Below, in pieces: positions 1 to 10,126 of a stretch of DNA of 25,512 nt. Within the stretch, counting starts at the first letter, position 1, and every line of letters starts with the position of its first letter. The stretch comes from Chara braunii (Eukaryota; Streptophyta; Charophyceae; Charales; Characeae), in assembly GCA_003427395.1 (NCBI GenBank), contig BFEA01000075.1, positions 196,867 through 222,378 of the forward strand, in the 5' to 3' direction. A model generated the notes under the pieces. It had not been told where the DNA came from. It made no database searches and saw nothing but the letters and a program-made list of their open reading frames with translations. The translations under genes and the position numbers were made by a program.

Positions 1-16
1 TTTTTTTTTTTTTTTT
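1..16. repeat. poly-T run at window edge
   Basis: Sixteen consecutive T at the window start, directly before the inverted-repeat element at 19-221. It could be that element's A/T-rich target site or a retroposon tail cut by the window edge. Confidence 0.9.
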
Positions 17-18
17 CG

Positions 19-221
19 AACCACCAGTACTTGGCCCAGCTATTGATGCCGAGCCGGGATACCCCCTGCGCGCCAAGTTTTGCCGAGCCGTGGGGGCACT
101 GTTTCGTTTTGATTTTGGCTGGCGCTTCCAGCCATTGTGGTTCGGTGCCCCGAAGCCCGCAACTACCGGCTCGTTAACGGGAATCGCCCGTGGCCGATAG
201 CTGGACCAAGTACTGGTGGTT
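19..221. mobile_element. small inverted-repeat (MITE-like) element
   Basis: Two arms of 25 bases face each other: 19-43 begins AACCACCAGTACTTGG and 197-221 ends CCAAGTACTGGTGGTT. They match at 24 of 25 positions. The roughly 150-base interior has no coding potential. The size of about 203 bases, the terminal inverted repeats and the lack of genes fit a miniature inverted-repeat transposable element. I see no clear target duplication, because the left flank is poly-T and the right flank reads TAAAGAAAG. It ends 17 bases before the LTR element. Confidence 0.7.
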
Positions 222-234
222 TAAAGAAAGGGTG

Positions 235-238
235 GGGC
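235..238. repeat. left target-site duplication (GGGC) of the gypsy element
   Basis: GGGC directly precedes the LTR terminus TGTGACG at 239 and recurs directly after the opposite terminus CGTCACA at 22361-22364. Four-base duplications fall in the Ty3/gypsy range. A four-base match in G-rich flanks is weak alone, but it coincides exactly with both LTR ends. Confidence 0.6.
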
Positions 239-2568
239 TGTGACGCCCAACCTCACGCCCAGTGTGACTTCCTAATCGGAGTGGGATGGGGGCCTGGAAG
301 TGCAAAAAAGGGGGTGTGCCAAGGATTTTAGGAAAGTGGGGAGGAAAGTGAGATCTCCTGTGGGCAGCTCTAGGGACAACAGTGCAAAATGGTACGCGCG
401 GATCGTATCTGGCGTTTCTGCCTTCGGGGAGGGGGCTATGGCCTCTGCCAGTTGCGTCGCCGCGGTCGGTCCCTTTTCTGGTGGTTCGGTGGGACACAGT
501 GGCCGTCGCGCTGGGCGGACAGTTGTCGGCGCCGCTCGTAACAAGCTTCAGATTCCGACGAGGCGGGTCGTAAGCAGAGGCTGTGTATTCGCTGCTCTGC
601 TTCGGTTCGGGCTCGTCGGGTGAGTCCCGAAGCCCGGTATGCCCGGTACCGCTGGCAATCCTCACACGGTGAGCGTGGCCAATAGCAAGCTATACAATTC
701 CATGGTACCACTATGAGTTGTCGATATGGAAGGAGGAGATGGAAGGGAGGAAAACTGGTAGTAATAACGACGAAGCCCGGGGATATGTAGTACTGAGTAT
801 TGTCCGTATCTGGATAGTCTGGTCCCCTAGGATCACGGGTCATAACCCAGTGGAAATCCCCCACGCACAGTCGGTCGTTCTCTGATAGACAGGGGAATCC
901 CGGGTTTCTCAAGTTTCCCCGCCGTCGGAGTGGTTCGCCTTCCCAGTACTCGCGAAACTCCAGGTCCCTCAGGCTTTCATGATTAGTGCTCCCAAAGGGA
1001 CTGTTCATAGCCATATCCGGCTGGTGAATTCGGTTTCTCGCATCCTTATGGTAGTTTTCGAGGTCGACTCATGTAGACGCGCGCGTACGCTGCGACTCGG
1101 TTTTCTCGAAGTCGTGGTCATGCGTGAGCGTGCACATGAGTGGAAGCGAGTCAGACTCGGGCTTTTTGTGTCGAGGTAGCGGGGATGCCCTACATGCATG
1201 CAACTATCCTATCCATACTAGGTTGGGTGAGATCTAGGATTCATGCTATTCGGGTGATGAAGGGAAAGGACGATCAGCGCATCATAGCACTCCGATGACG
1301 ATCAAAGACTAACGATTAAACCAAAACATCCATAGCGAGTGATGCAGATGGATAATAGAATTAAACAGACATCGCAAAACAAGATCGGAAATCCGAAAGG
1401 ATCATCAATGAAAAAAAGTTCACATTCATTACATGCATACATGTGCGACAAAAGTGACGAAGAAAAACCGAGACGATTTACAAGGAAAAATCCAAAAAGG
1501 CCGCAAGAACATCGGTCGTAGCAGAAACCAAAATTATACAGATAAGTAAAAGGAAAGAACCTCATCCCACTCACAACTGCTCTCTCTCTTTCTCTTTATC
1601 TCTACATCCCCCGATGCGGGCAGTCCGTCGCCTCGCATCAACACAGAGTTGTCACCCCGCTTGGTCCGAGCATGCAAGCCACGTTCGCCCGTGCGCCACA
1701 GTCCGTCGCGGCCCCGCACGTCAACCCCGCATACCTGACACCAGCTCGTCGGATCGCCCAACTCCAAAGTTCATAAAGAGTGATCTAGTCGCGCTTGCAG
1801 AATTTATAGCATGCATGCTTGCGCGAGAGATACGGGATTAGGCCTAAGTGAGAGGGGGGGGCGGAAGGAGGAAGTGTCTACGTTTTGCATGGCCAGGCCG
1901 CGGCGTGGGGGACATGGCTACTCTCCACACATCGATCTGAGCATGCAACGCCTTGGCCAATCAGGTCGTAGGGAGACACATGCACATAGCCTGGGAAAAG
2001 GAGGCGGGAAGAGGACGAGAGCGAGAAGAGAGATACAGTTACAATTGCGCCCGCCAAAATTACAATTATACGCAGGATTAAGGGCGCGGTCCAGTCAGAG
2101 CCTGGTTCCTAGTGCGGCTAATCACGTGCAAGCAAAGAGCGAGGCGCAACAAAAATTCAGAGTACCTAAACTCCTAGCCTAAGTCCTATTTTCAAAAAGA
2201 AAATTCCGAAAAGACAAAAGAACGATTCCGAGAGCCCGTGGGGGCTTCGCATCAGTTAAAATTCAAAAAACGATATTCCCGCGCGATAATTGCGCCAAAA
2301 ATTTCCCAGCGCTCATAGGAGAACAAGAAAGAAGATATGACACCCGTTATTCCTTTGCGCTCGTTAAGGCGCGCTTACTCAACCGTTGGCTCGGGATCTT
2401 CCTGACACCGGCCCGACAATTTTTAAACGGAAACAAAAAGAAGCGAGGGCATCCATGCAACTTGTCTAGCCGACCTATCCCTACGCACTTCACGTGATTA
2501 GCCCAACCTGTTCCCTCAAGGCAGCTTCACACAAAAAATCGCGCGATTACAGGAAATGGTTCGTCACA
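239..2568 (-). repeat. 3' LTR (about 2.33 kb)
   Basis: This segment is repeated in the same direction at 11803-13765 and 21915-22360. The break between those two pieces is the 8.1 kb insertion, and at 2109-2135 the left copy reads straight through the junction. The ends are perfect short inverted repeats, TGTGACG at 239 and CGTCACA at 2562-2568, as expected for LTRs. Open frames inside have no protein-like character. The right copy carries about 60 extra bases near 13340-13395. At 2.3 kb this is long for an LTR but within the known gypsy range. Confidence 0.92.
1803..1808 (-). promoter_or_regulatory. candidate LTR TATA box (left copy)
   Basis: The minus strand reads TATAAATTC after a GCATGCATGC palindrome. 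The same bases are conserved in the other LTR at 13443-13448. It lies about 760 bases into the LTR in element sense, a plausible U3/R distance. No transcription data support it, and TATAAA is common by chance. Confidence 0.3.
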
Positions 2569-2748
2569 TATGTGACGCCCAGGGGGTTCCAATCCTGAGC
2601 AAGCTCCCTCTTGCTCTTTCACAGGCGCTGATCGGTGGTCCGATGATCGACGCGGAGCTTTACACGTGCCACATACCGTAGGATCTGAGTGTGGAAGTCA
2701 TCCAACGTGGTATACGTGTGCTCAATCTAAAACCTGACCCGGGAAAGG
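2569..2748 (-). other. 3' untranslated region with junction palindrome and purine tract
   Basis: This is the non-coding gap between the third ORF and the 3' LTR. The perfect palindrome CGTCACATATGTGACG (2563-2578) straddles the LTR edge. In element sense the internal side ends TGGGCGTCACA, identical to the terminal 11 bases of the LTR's other end. About 30 bases upstream in element sense there is a 7-bp hairpin, GAGCAAG/CTTGCTC, with the purine loop AGGGAG (2592-2611). This is the only purine-rich candidate for a polypurine tract, and it is not adjacent to the LTR as a tract normally is. Confidence 0.5.
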
Positions 2749-3505
2749 TCACGGTAATCTAATTACGGATGGGGGGGGGGGTGGATAGATTGGGGGAAGA
2801 GGAGGCATGAAGCTGTAAATTTCCCTATCGCAAGAAGGGAGTGGGATGTAGTGGACGGAGCGATTGATGGGGGGGAAGCGAGGGTGCCGGCGTTGATGGG
2901 GGAGAGAGGTGAGGTAGTCAGGGTAAAGAGTACAGAGAGTGCGGCGGATGGCAACGCGGAAGTCGTCATATTCCTCGCATGCGGGGATCGTGCCCGCGAT
3001 GACGAAGTAGACCTCTATATTATTATACTCCCGCCAATCCATGCTAAAGAGGAGGACGTGGAGGGGGAAGAAAGAGACGAGTGAGCGAGTAGTAGCATGC
3101 GGGAAGATGGTGACCAGAAGGCGGGTGGCGTAGCAGTGATAGAAGAGGGAGACGGGAAATGGCTGCCACGTATCAGGGAACGGGGGTCGGCCTAGGAGCT
3201 GCTGGACGGTGAGGAAGTCACGGGGACGACGGGATAACGACCAGGGACGAAGCCCGAGCACCGACGAAGGGCTGTGAATCGAACTGGGGAGGATTGGGAG
3301 GGCGATTGACTTCTTCGACGGCGCCGACTTCTTGATCCCTCTGTGGCGGCGGTTCCATCTCGTTCGTCTTCCTCCCGCGGCGATTCTGGGTTGAGTGTCG
3401 GATTGCCCTGCAGCAGTTGCGGCGGCGACCCTAATCCCACGATCTGTCGCTTGCCTTCCGCGGCCTCTCGCCGTCGCTGGGTCGCGGCTTCCTGTTCTTC
3501 CCTGG
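2749..3505 (-). pseudogene. third ORF of the gypsy element, C-terminal part
   Basis: An open frame at 3261-2749 encodes 170 residues. It starts with a basic, Arg/Pro-rich stretch, followed by a moderately hydrophobic block (around residues 40-75) and then a mixed region with the motif DWREYNNIEVYF near residue 75. It ends in a proline-rich tail. Upstream, 3440-3192 reads in another frame as a Ser/Arg-rich stretch with runs of five Arg. I read these as continuations of the acidic ORF ending at 3506, separated by frame breaks. No domain family is recognised. The composition looks coding, but the assignment as one gene is inference from position and strand. Confidence 0.4.
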
Positions 3506-4289
3506 TTAGCTCGACCGGTTCACAGAATCCCTCGGCGCGTTTTCTTCTTCGTTTGCCTCCTCCTCCGAATCGGCCTCTCCCAGCTCTTCGTCCTCCGTTC
3601 CTTGATAATCAGGATCATATTCCCGATCTTCTTCCTCTCCCGATGCTTCTTCTTCGTCGTCCTCCTCTTCTTCTTCACTCGTCTCTCCTGCGGGAGCGCG
3701 CCGGATGAGCGGGTCCCACGTGGAAAGATCGGTGACGTCAATGTTTAGATACGCACCCGCCGAGGGCACGTAGTAGCTTCCCTCCTCCAACTCCGTACAT
3801 GCGGACCACAGAAGATGTGGCTCCAACGTGCGAACGAGTGTGGCTGTCCTGGGCTTCTGGTCACAGCGCGAGAGAATCTCTAATGGCAGATCGTCGAGTA
3901 CTTGGCTCAAAAACACCAGCAGTTCGGCCGTGATGGACGTCAGGTGTCCGTCGCGCACTTCCCCAAACAGGATCCCTAGAAAATCCCCCTCCGTGTTTGT
4001 TCTCCAAGTCTGGACGAGCAACAACTCTATCTCATCATCGGGGATCTCGTTCTCCTCGCAGGTGCCAGAGGGCTCCGCCCAGTGGAAGACGGCGTCGAGG
4101 AGGCAAAAACTGAGTGCCACGTATGTTTGCCACCACTGCGTCCACTTGACCGCGTCCAGAATCAGCACGTCCAATTGCCTGATCGTGAAAGACAGAGACG
4201 CTTCCACGACAGACTGCCAAAACGTAGGAACATCAGAGGGGAGACTGAAGGTAGAGAGACGGTGACGGTTTATTGACGCCGAGCGACGG
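3506..4289 (-). pseudogene. third ORF of the gypsy element, middle part with acidic region
   Basis: This open frame continues the protein of 4749-4270 in a different frame. Protein-like sequence starts at about 4250 (motif PSDVPTFWQSVVEASLSF) and runs through a Trp-rich, probably helical stretch (VKWTQWWQTY). It ends in a strongly acidic tail of about 60 residues with long Glu/Asp runs, then a stop at 3506. The open frame formally extends upstream to 4402, but that part overlaps the preceding frame. The break near 4250-4290 could be a one-base indel or a short intron. Acidic tails occur in nuclear and nucleic-acid-associated proteins, but no homologous family is recognised. It sits in the position of env in retroviruses and of extra ORFs in some gypsy elements. 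I see no clear signal peptide or transmembrane anchor. Confidence 0.5.
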
Positions 4290-4749
4290 GACGAAGCACT
4301 GGAAGGGCGACCTCTGGCGCGGTGGAGGAGACTCGAAGCTGAAGATCGATGTCGTTCGTTGTTACGACACGATCTCGTGGTCGAGCCAACAGTCGCACCC
4401 ACTCAGTCGTAAGGCGTGCTGCCCAGTCCCGTAGTTGTCGAAAGACGACGGTATGTCGTGTTGGGTGCAGTGTCGTAATGTCGCCTATAAAGACGGCAAT
4501 GACCAACACGTGGCTCTCGCCGGGTGGGGACAATCGCAGAAAGGCCGACGCCTCAGCCAACACTTGTGCCACCCCAGACTGCCCGAATTGGAATTCCGCT
4601 GGCGCATTGATGGCCGCCGTACTGAAGAAGGTCGCGAATCGGAGAAGATCCAGACTCAACCAAGGATGCTGCACTTGTCGGATCGCCGAAAAGGCTTCCT
4701 CAGGCACCATCAGTCGCTCGTTGATCACCTGCTCCGTCGAAAAGCTCAT
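4270..4749 (-). CDS. third ORF of the gypsy element, N-terminal part, unknown function
   Basis: This frame of 159 residues starts at ATG 4749-4747, about 120 bases downstream of the end of pol, and stops at 4270. The N terminus (MSFSTEQVINERLMVPEEAF) is followed by alternating helical and hydrophobic stretches (HVLVIAVFIGDITTL near residue 80, then RQLRDWAARLTTEWVRLLARP). The residue mix looks like a folded domain and the frame has no stop, unlike the shattered pol. The following frame (4289-3506) carries its likely continuation. It shares strand, spacing and placement with the retroelement genes, so I treat it as an accessory ORF of the element and not a host gene. A captured host-gene fragment remains possible. 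Function unknown. Confidence 0.5.
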   Translation of the reverse strand: MSFSTEQVINERLMVPEEAFSAIRQVQHPWLSLDLLRFATFFSTAAINAPAEFQFGQSGVAQVLAEASAFLRLSPPGESHVLVIAVFIGDITTLHPTRHTVVFRQLRDWAARLTTEWVRLLARPRDRVVTTNDIDLQLRVSSTAPEVALPVLRPVARRQ

Positions 4750-4869
4750 GGCGATGGGGGCGGAGTCGGAGACGATGATGGGGAGAGGAAAGAGGATTCT
4801 AGGGAGTTGTCGTCCTCCCCCTGACCGAGGGACGATGCAGATGGTGGAGGAGAAGGGGAAGAGGGGAGA

Positions 4870-6190
4870 GGACGAATTCCAGAAGGTAAGATACGTGTCG
4901 AATGATTGGACGAGCCGATCGACTTCCCGCCAGCCGCACCGAGTTCATGCCGTTAGGACTGAGTTCGACAACGCGAAATCACCCGAAGAATCGTGGCGCT
5001 AACTTACCCCAGCGAGCACATTTCTTCACCTGCACGGTGTTCCCTGATTTATACTGGGGCCGAGGCCCAGCATTCCCATTTCGGGCCTCGTAGCTCCGAA
5101 CCTGTCTACCGTGGGCCATTTCTATCATACGCTGTCTTTTTCGGGCCAGTCGGGGGAGGGCCTTTCCATCAGCTCTAGGTGGCGTTGGGCCTAAGCTTGT
5201 CCTTGACCGTCGCCCTAGTGGTTCGTTGTGGAAGGGCCGTTTCATCCTTTAGGCTTGGTAGGGCTACACATGGCAAGTTGTTGGTCCGTAGTTGAAAAGG
5301 GGTCAGGCTGGTAGACTCATGGGGTGTTCTCGTAATATATCGTCGCAGTGCCGTTTTAATCACTCGGTTCGCATTCTCTACGAGGCCGTTCGATTGAGAA
5401 ATATGTGGGGTTGTATGACGGATAGAGACACCGTGTAACACTAGGTTCCTCAAGACCTCGCCTCAAAACTCTGCCTCATTGTCTGTTAGAATCTTTTCCG
5501 TGTCTTGGTGCATCGAAATTTCCCAAGAAAACGGTTCACATATCGCCTGATTTTCGTCGTTTGTCGTGTTCTGCAGGGGTACACCTCGATACATTTCAAA
5601 AAATGGTCGACGAATACCAGCAGGACTGAATACTCGCAGCTATTTGGTCCAGGGGGCACGACAATGTCTGTTGTATCCATGCTTACCCTTTGAAAGGGTC
5701 ATTCGATTATGGTGGGTATTGTCGACCTAGGCGGCTGAATCGGCGCTTTGTCCGCGGCGCAAACCTTACAATTTTGGACGATGAATTTAACATTGTCGCG
5801 AATATAGGACCAATACCATTCATTCTTGTCAAGTGCCGCCTTTGTGATCCGTACGGCAAAGTGAGCTGCAGTCTCTTCATGCGCCGACTTAACCCAGTCA
5901 TACCTCATGAACAGATGGGGCACGACCATCAAAATCCCACTACCGTCGGTCTTTTGTTTTTCCAACCGTCCGTCGTTCCATCGATAGTCCCGTGCCCTCT
6001 CATTAGCCCTTCTACGGTCCTCCTTGGTGAAGTTCCGGAGGGGGTTCCTGACCACTGTGGCTATCAAAACGACATTTGTCCATACCTCGACTCTTCTAAA
6101 CCTACGGGTCTTTGCTAAACCCTCCGATGTGGCTTCCAGAAAGCGAGCTTCAATAGGAATTTTGTTGGATCGACACAGAGGACACAACCA
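4870..6190 (-). pseudogene. pol: pol: integrase (broken)
   Basis: Integrase joins the element's cDNA ends to host DNA. The HHCC zinc finger is intact at about 5881-5757: His-x5-His-x30-Cys-x2-Cys within the segment at 6187-5699. The core starts near 5680 with the first Asp region (MDTTDIV). The second Asp lies in TDNEAEF (codon 5481-5483) and the catalytic Glu in QSNGLVEN (codon 5376-5378), with 34 residues between them against the usual 35. A TGA follows EAEF, and the core is split over at least three frames. The C-terminal domain (5245-4979) ends in a GPY/F-like module, KLAPRFFG, then a TGA, after which FRVVEL continues in frame. No chromodomain is visible. Frameshifts and stops make this inactive. 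Confidence 0.9.
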
Positions 6191-6529
6191 AGCCTCGTCC
6201 GTGTTTCAGTGCTGAATGCACGAACCATGGGCCCTGGAGACAAAGTGTCGGCAATCTACCCATTCGACGTACCCTTCCCCTCTAGGACGCATAGGGACCG
6301 AGTAGACACGAGAAATTGCCTCGCAGAAGTAACAAAACTTGTCAGACAAAGAGAGGAAAAACGAGGACGAGAGGGGAGAAAGGGGGCCTCCAGAATTACC
6401 TTCATCGCCCATTGTCATGTGGCACTTCTTAATACGCGGGAGGATTGCCACTTGTCCGTATTGTGGCCTGTTGACCGGTTCCGGTGCTTTCCACGGGATA
6501 ATTTCCTCGCCATTGGTAACCTTGGCCGG

Positions 6530-6900
6530 TCAGTGTAGTCGTGTCAGCCCGTCCGCGTTCCCGTGTCTTTCCGTCTTCCGATGGACTATGTCGAAATCGT
6601 ACTCCTGCAGCCGCACTGCCCAACGTTCAATCATGCCCGTGTAATTAGTGAGTCTCTTGAGAGCCAACAGGGGTTCGTGATCTGTAACGAGGAGGAACTT
6701 CTGCCCGTACAGATATAGATGGAAGTGTTGAATCCCCCACACCACCGCGCAACATTCTCCTTGGGGTGCTGAATCGTTTCTCCTTTCGTCTGGTAGTGTC
6801 CTGGACGTGTACTCGATGACGTGCCCATGGCCGTCTTTCCCTTTTTACACCAAAATAGCGGAGATTGCCTCCGACTGCCAGTCTGTGATGAGTACAAATT
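6530..6900 (-). pseudogene. pol: pol: RNase H
   Basis: RNase H removes the RNA strand during reverse transcription. The open segment 6745-6530 carries the hallmark stretch LYGQKFLLVTDHEPLLALK, then RWAVRLQEYDFDIVHR and the terminal NADGLTRL, which are standard Ty3/gypsy RNase H motifs. The beginning of the domain (ITDWQSEAISAILV) lies at the end of the preceding frame, near 6845. The stretch 6745-6900 joining them reads in other frames, so at least one frameshift lies here. The RWAxxLQEYDF form resembles elements I associate with plants, algae and oomycetes more than typical fungal ones, but that impression is from memory only. Confidence 0.9.
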
Positions 6901-7860
6901 GCTTCTTGGGGTCAGGCCGGATCAAAACAGGGGTTGTGGTAAAGGCTTCCTTCAATGTGGCAAAGGCCTGCTCGCACTCAGTGTCCCACCCCAACAGCTG
7001 GTCCTTTCGCAGGAGGTTCGTCAGGGGTCGTGCGATTGCCGCGAATCCCTTAATAAATCGACGATAGTACGAGGCCAGCCCCAAGAAAGCCCGAACTTGC
7101 GTCAGCGACGTGGGTGTCGGAGCGTCTCGAACTGCCGCGACTTTTTTTTTATTCGGTCGCAAGCCCCCTCGCATCACCACATACCCTAGGAACGAGATTT
7201 CCGAGAGGAAAAACTCGCTCTTCTCCAGGGCAATTTTGAAGCCCGCATCTAGCAGCGCTCCAACTTCCAAGTGTCCATTCGATATGTTGCGCATGTCTGT
7301 CATGGTGAAACGATTCCGAATACATCAGGATGTCGTCAATGCACACGATAACGCAAAAGTCCACCATTCCTGCGTCAGCCGAGTCTTGTTAACGAAATTT
7401 TGGAAGGTCATGTTCATCGCTCTTTGAAACGTAGTCGGAGCATTGCAAATGGCCATAGGACATCGAACCCATTGCCACGTGCCTTCGAACAACACGAATG
7501 TCGTTTTCGGACGATCCTCTTCCTTCACCAATATGTGGTGGAATCCATGGCGGATGTCGAACTTGCTGAAGTAGTTAGCACACCCAATTGCATCCAACAA
7601 ATCATCAATCCGCGGGAGGGGATACACATCTTTGATCGTGATATCATTTCGTTTCCGATAATCGATGCAAATGCGAATGGATCCGATCTTTTTAGGGACT
7701 AAAACCACGGGGAAGGACCATGGTCCGGTAGCGGGCTCGATCCAACCGTTGGCCTCGAATTCTCTGGTCCGCTCCAGAGCGGTTCGTCTTTCGATTAATG
7801 AGTACCGGTATGGTTTACGGGGAATGGGCGGGTGGGTGCCAGTTTGGATCTCGTGTTATA
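6845..7860 (-). pseudogene. pol: pol: reverse transcriptase (frameshifted)
   Basis: The RT copies the element RNA into cDNA. Reading begins near 7860 (PIPRKPYRYS, then GPWSFPVVLVPKK), followed by IDYRKRND, YPLPRIDDLLD and FSKFDIRHGFHHI with the first catalytic Asp. CPMAICNAPTTFQRAMN follows, ending near 7380. The frame then shifts: 7367-7149 carries the active-site box as CIDDILMYS (codons 7343-7332), with Cys where Tyr is usual in YxDD. It shifts again to 7303-6845 for the thumb and connection (LEKSEFFLSEISFLGYVV, then RAFLGLASYYRRFIKGFA). Two frameshifts within about 100 bases leave it dead. All conserved RT blocks are in family order. Confidence 0.94.
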
Positions 7861-8452
7861 TGACCAGGGATAGTCCTATGTCTGTGCCCTCTGTACTAAT
7901 CGCCCCTTGATATTCAGTTAGAATGTCTGCGATGAGTTTGTGTATCTCATCCGGCATATAGTCCGGCACATGCAGTTCGTAGCGGCAGTCTCGTATCGCC
8001 ACTGGTAGTTGTTTTGTCCGGGCCGCGGGGGTATTTTTCGTGGGTGGGGATGATAAAAAGGAATGAACGGAGCGCCAGGAGAAGATCGTGGCAACCATCT
8101 GAGTTTCCGCTTCCCTAATTACCACGTGTTCCTCGGGGGTGATACCATCTTCGATATCCCGGAGGTCCACGACCTTCTCCTCGATTTTTAGTCCAATATC
8201 GAACGGGGTAAGGTCGTATGGCCCAGAGGGTTCCGGAGTCAAGCTCTCGGCGCCTCTTTGTAGCAGTCAAATTTCTTTTCCTTTGGTGAGTAACGAGCCG
8301 GGAGGAATCTTCGAGATATCGCAGAAAGACCGCTTATCCTGATATCTGGATAATAATGGGGTGGTCGCCTCGTATATGGTTCGAGGGGGTTCCCAGGAAT
8401 CCGTCAACCAGGATACCTGAACCAGAGGTTCTCCCATGATCAGTGCTCTGGT
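7856..8452 (-). pseudogene. pol: pol: protease-RT linker
   Basis: An open segment (8242-7856) of 128 residues joins the protease part to RT. It contains the stretch YELHVPDYMPDEIHKLI followed by EYQGAIST, which resembles the short pre-RT region of gypsy polyproteins (ELP-like motif, then 'F...I'). The piece 8243-8452 reads through other frames and matches nothing I can name. It is assigned to pol by position and strand. Confidence 0.65.
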
Positions 8453-9106
8453 TCATTGCTCGTCCCTTGTGAAAACGAAAGTTTTCGTCGCTTTCCGTCG
8501 AGGTGGGTAGCCAACCATTTGTCGTGTTAGCTTAAGAATTTGAGGATCTGCATCTTCCTCGCTCTCGGAAGTGGACGTCGATAGTGTGGGTTCGACGTCA
8601 GATTCGTCCGTAGATTCTTCAGACCTTATCATTCGCAGGGTTTCGTCGGGTTCTTGTCGTTGCCGCTTAGGCATCGAAGTTGTCCGAAGGGTGAGGCGCA
8701 TCGGAACGGTGTACTGTTTTCCTCCGGTGTTGTTGAGGATGAATGCTTGTTGTTCGAAATCCAACATGGCCTGTAAGGTTGTGAGGGTTGGTAATCCGAC
8801 GAGGACATCGTATGTGGTCATGTTCAGGACCACTACGTCTCCTAAGGCGTGGACCTTACCTATTCGGAAGGCGATGTTCACCATCCTCCCTGCGACTCGG
8901 ATCTTACCTTCATCGGCGGAAACGAAGTGGTCGCCCTCCGCGAGAGGAATCACGTCTTTTTGTCGGTCGGCGCTCGGCCACCCGTAGGGAGATGGCCAGG
9001 ACCGCGACTCCGGAATCAAGGACCGCACTGTAGGGGTTTCCCCAGACTTCCATGTTGCACTCCGCGGATCTCCACGGTAGGGCTCTGATCTGTAGGAAGT
9101 GATCAT
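8453..9106 (-). pseudogene. pol: pol: aspartic protease, distal half, and acidic spacer
   Basis: The retroviral-type aspartic protease processes the Gag-Pol polyprotein. Its active-site triad, DSG (codons 9017-9009), lies in the end of the preceding frame as AVLDSGVAVLAISLRVAE. The continuation VIPLAEGDHFVSAD, through VVVLNMTTYDVLVGLPTL (the ILG-like flap and C-terminal motif), lies in this frame. The join at about 8965-8990 therefore contains a frameshift inside the domain. The position after DSG is Val where Ala or Thr is usual. After the protease comes a Ser/Glu/Asp-rich spacer of about 50 residues and a basic end. Residues before about 44 of this frame overlap the other frame and are probably not translated. 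Confidence 0.85.
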
Positions 9107-9911
9107 CTTTTCGAATTAGGCCCACCCGGACGGGTTCGGAGGTGCTTGGCTCCTCCGGCTTCGGGTCTCTAGTAAGAGTCTTTCCTTTTGCGGCTGCCAG
9201 TTTGGCGAGGGTAAACCGCTTCCGGTTTGCCTTGCCGTGTTGTAGCATCCGGTCATTGGCCTGTTCGGAGATGGTTAGCAGGTGTCCGATGGGTAGGGGG
9301 ATGCGGTGATCCAAGGCACAAACTATTTCCAGCACATTGATCTCTCCCGTAATGAACGCGGGTCCTCCGGATTCCATTTCCCTCGGGGAGGGCCTCCATT
9401 CTGAGACTTCGTTGTGGTCGGGGGCAGGTTGGATGACCCCTATCATGCCGAGGCCCAGGTATCCCAACGATATGTATTGATCGAGCGGGATGAGCTCCGC
9501 CGCTTCCTCCGTGACCCCGGACGGGCTTGCACCACTGTCGGTTTCCTCTACCATTGTGGTCACCCGCCCCGGTCCGTTAGCAATTGGTGCCGCAGCCGCT
9601 GGCGCGGTTCTTGTTTGCATGAGTCGGTGGGGGCAGTCCTGGGCTATGTGCCCAGCCTGATGGCACGTGTAACAAACACTCACGTTAGCTGCCGCCGCGC
9701 CCACTTCTGGAGCAGGGGCCGCTCCTTGCATCATTGGTGCTGCTCTGGCGGCAATGGGGCGCATCGATCTCATCAATGATTCGATCCGAGCATTGTGCTC
9801 GCGTTGTTCCTTCTTACTTTCTTGCATTAGGTTAACCAATGTTCGAGTTAGTTATAGTATCGCGTTTGATTCGCTGGGCCTTGTAGGGGCTTCTGGGGGA
9901 GGTGAAGGTGT
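8910..9911 (-). pseudogene. gag: gag C-terminal part (CCHC nucleocapsid) leading into protease
   Basis: The minus frame from 9851 to 8910 is open. The in-frame upstream piece 9911-9855 (starting TPSPPPEAPTRPSESNAIL) is separated from it by a TAA at 9852-9854. A helical, charged segment (QESKKEQREHNARIESLMRS) precedes a single zinc knuckle, CYTCHQAGHIAQDC, of form C-x2-C-x4-H-x4-C at about 9674-9633, which binds RNA during packaging. Downstream come a variable Ala/Pro/Glu-rich region and then the protease DSG at 9017-9009. The start of this frame was cut off from the Gag N-terminal part by the 9922-10900 insertion. The formal end at 8910 lies past the protease frameshift. Confidence 0.85.
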
Positions 9912-9921
9912 GGCCATAACC
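9912..9921. repeat. 10-base target-site duplication, left copy
   Basis: GGCCATAACC is repeated exactly at 10901-10910, bordering the inverted-repeat element. On the minus strand it reads GGTTATGGCC, so each copy carries an in-frame ATG of the retroelement. Confidence 0.9.
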
Positions 9922-10126
9922 TGTGAAACCGTATGAGCGCGCTTCAGCGCGCGCTTAAAGAACCCTGCGCCGCGCTCAAACGCGCTCAAAGCGTTCTAAG
10001 GCATGTGCACACGTCAAAACATCAGCGCGCGTGCACCATGGGGTTGCGCATAGGCAGGGGATGTCTTGGGGGGTGTTGCGCATAAAAAAAAAGTTGGGTG
10101 GTTGGGGGTTATTTTGGGGGGGGTGG

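Noticed and set aside
174-1014. Frames inside the left LTR, also present in the right LTR
   Set aside because: The frame is shared only because the LTRs are copies; residue composition is Arg/Pro/Ser-rich with no domain, and stops and indels differ between copies.
3343-5002. Plus-strand frames of 120-217 codons
   Set aside because: They are complements of the minus-strand third ORF and the integrase end. Their Ser/Arg/Pro-rich composition is what the reverse complement of an acidic coding region gives.
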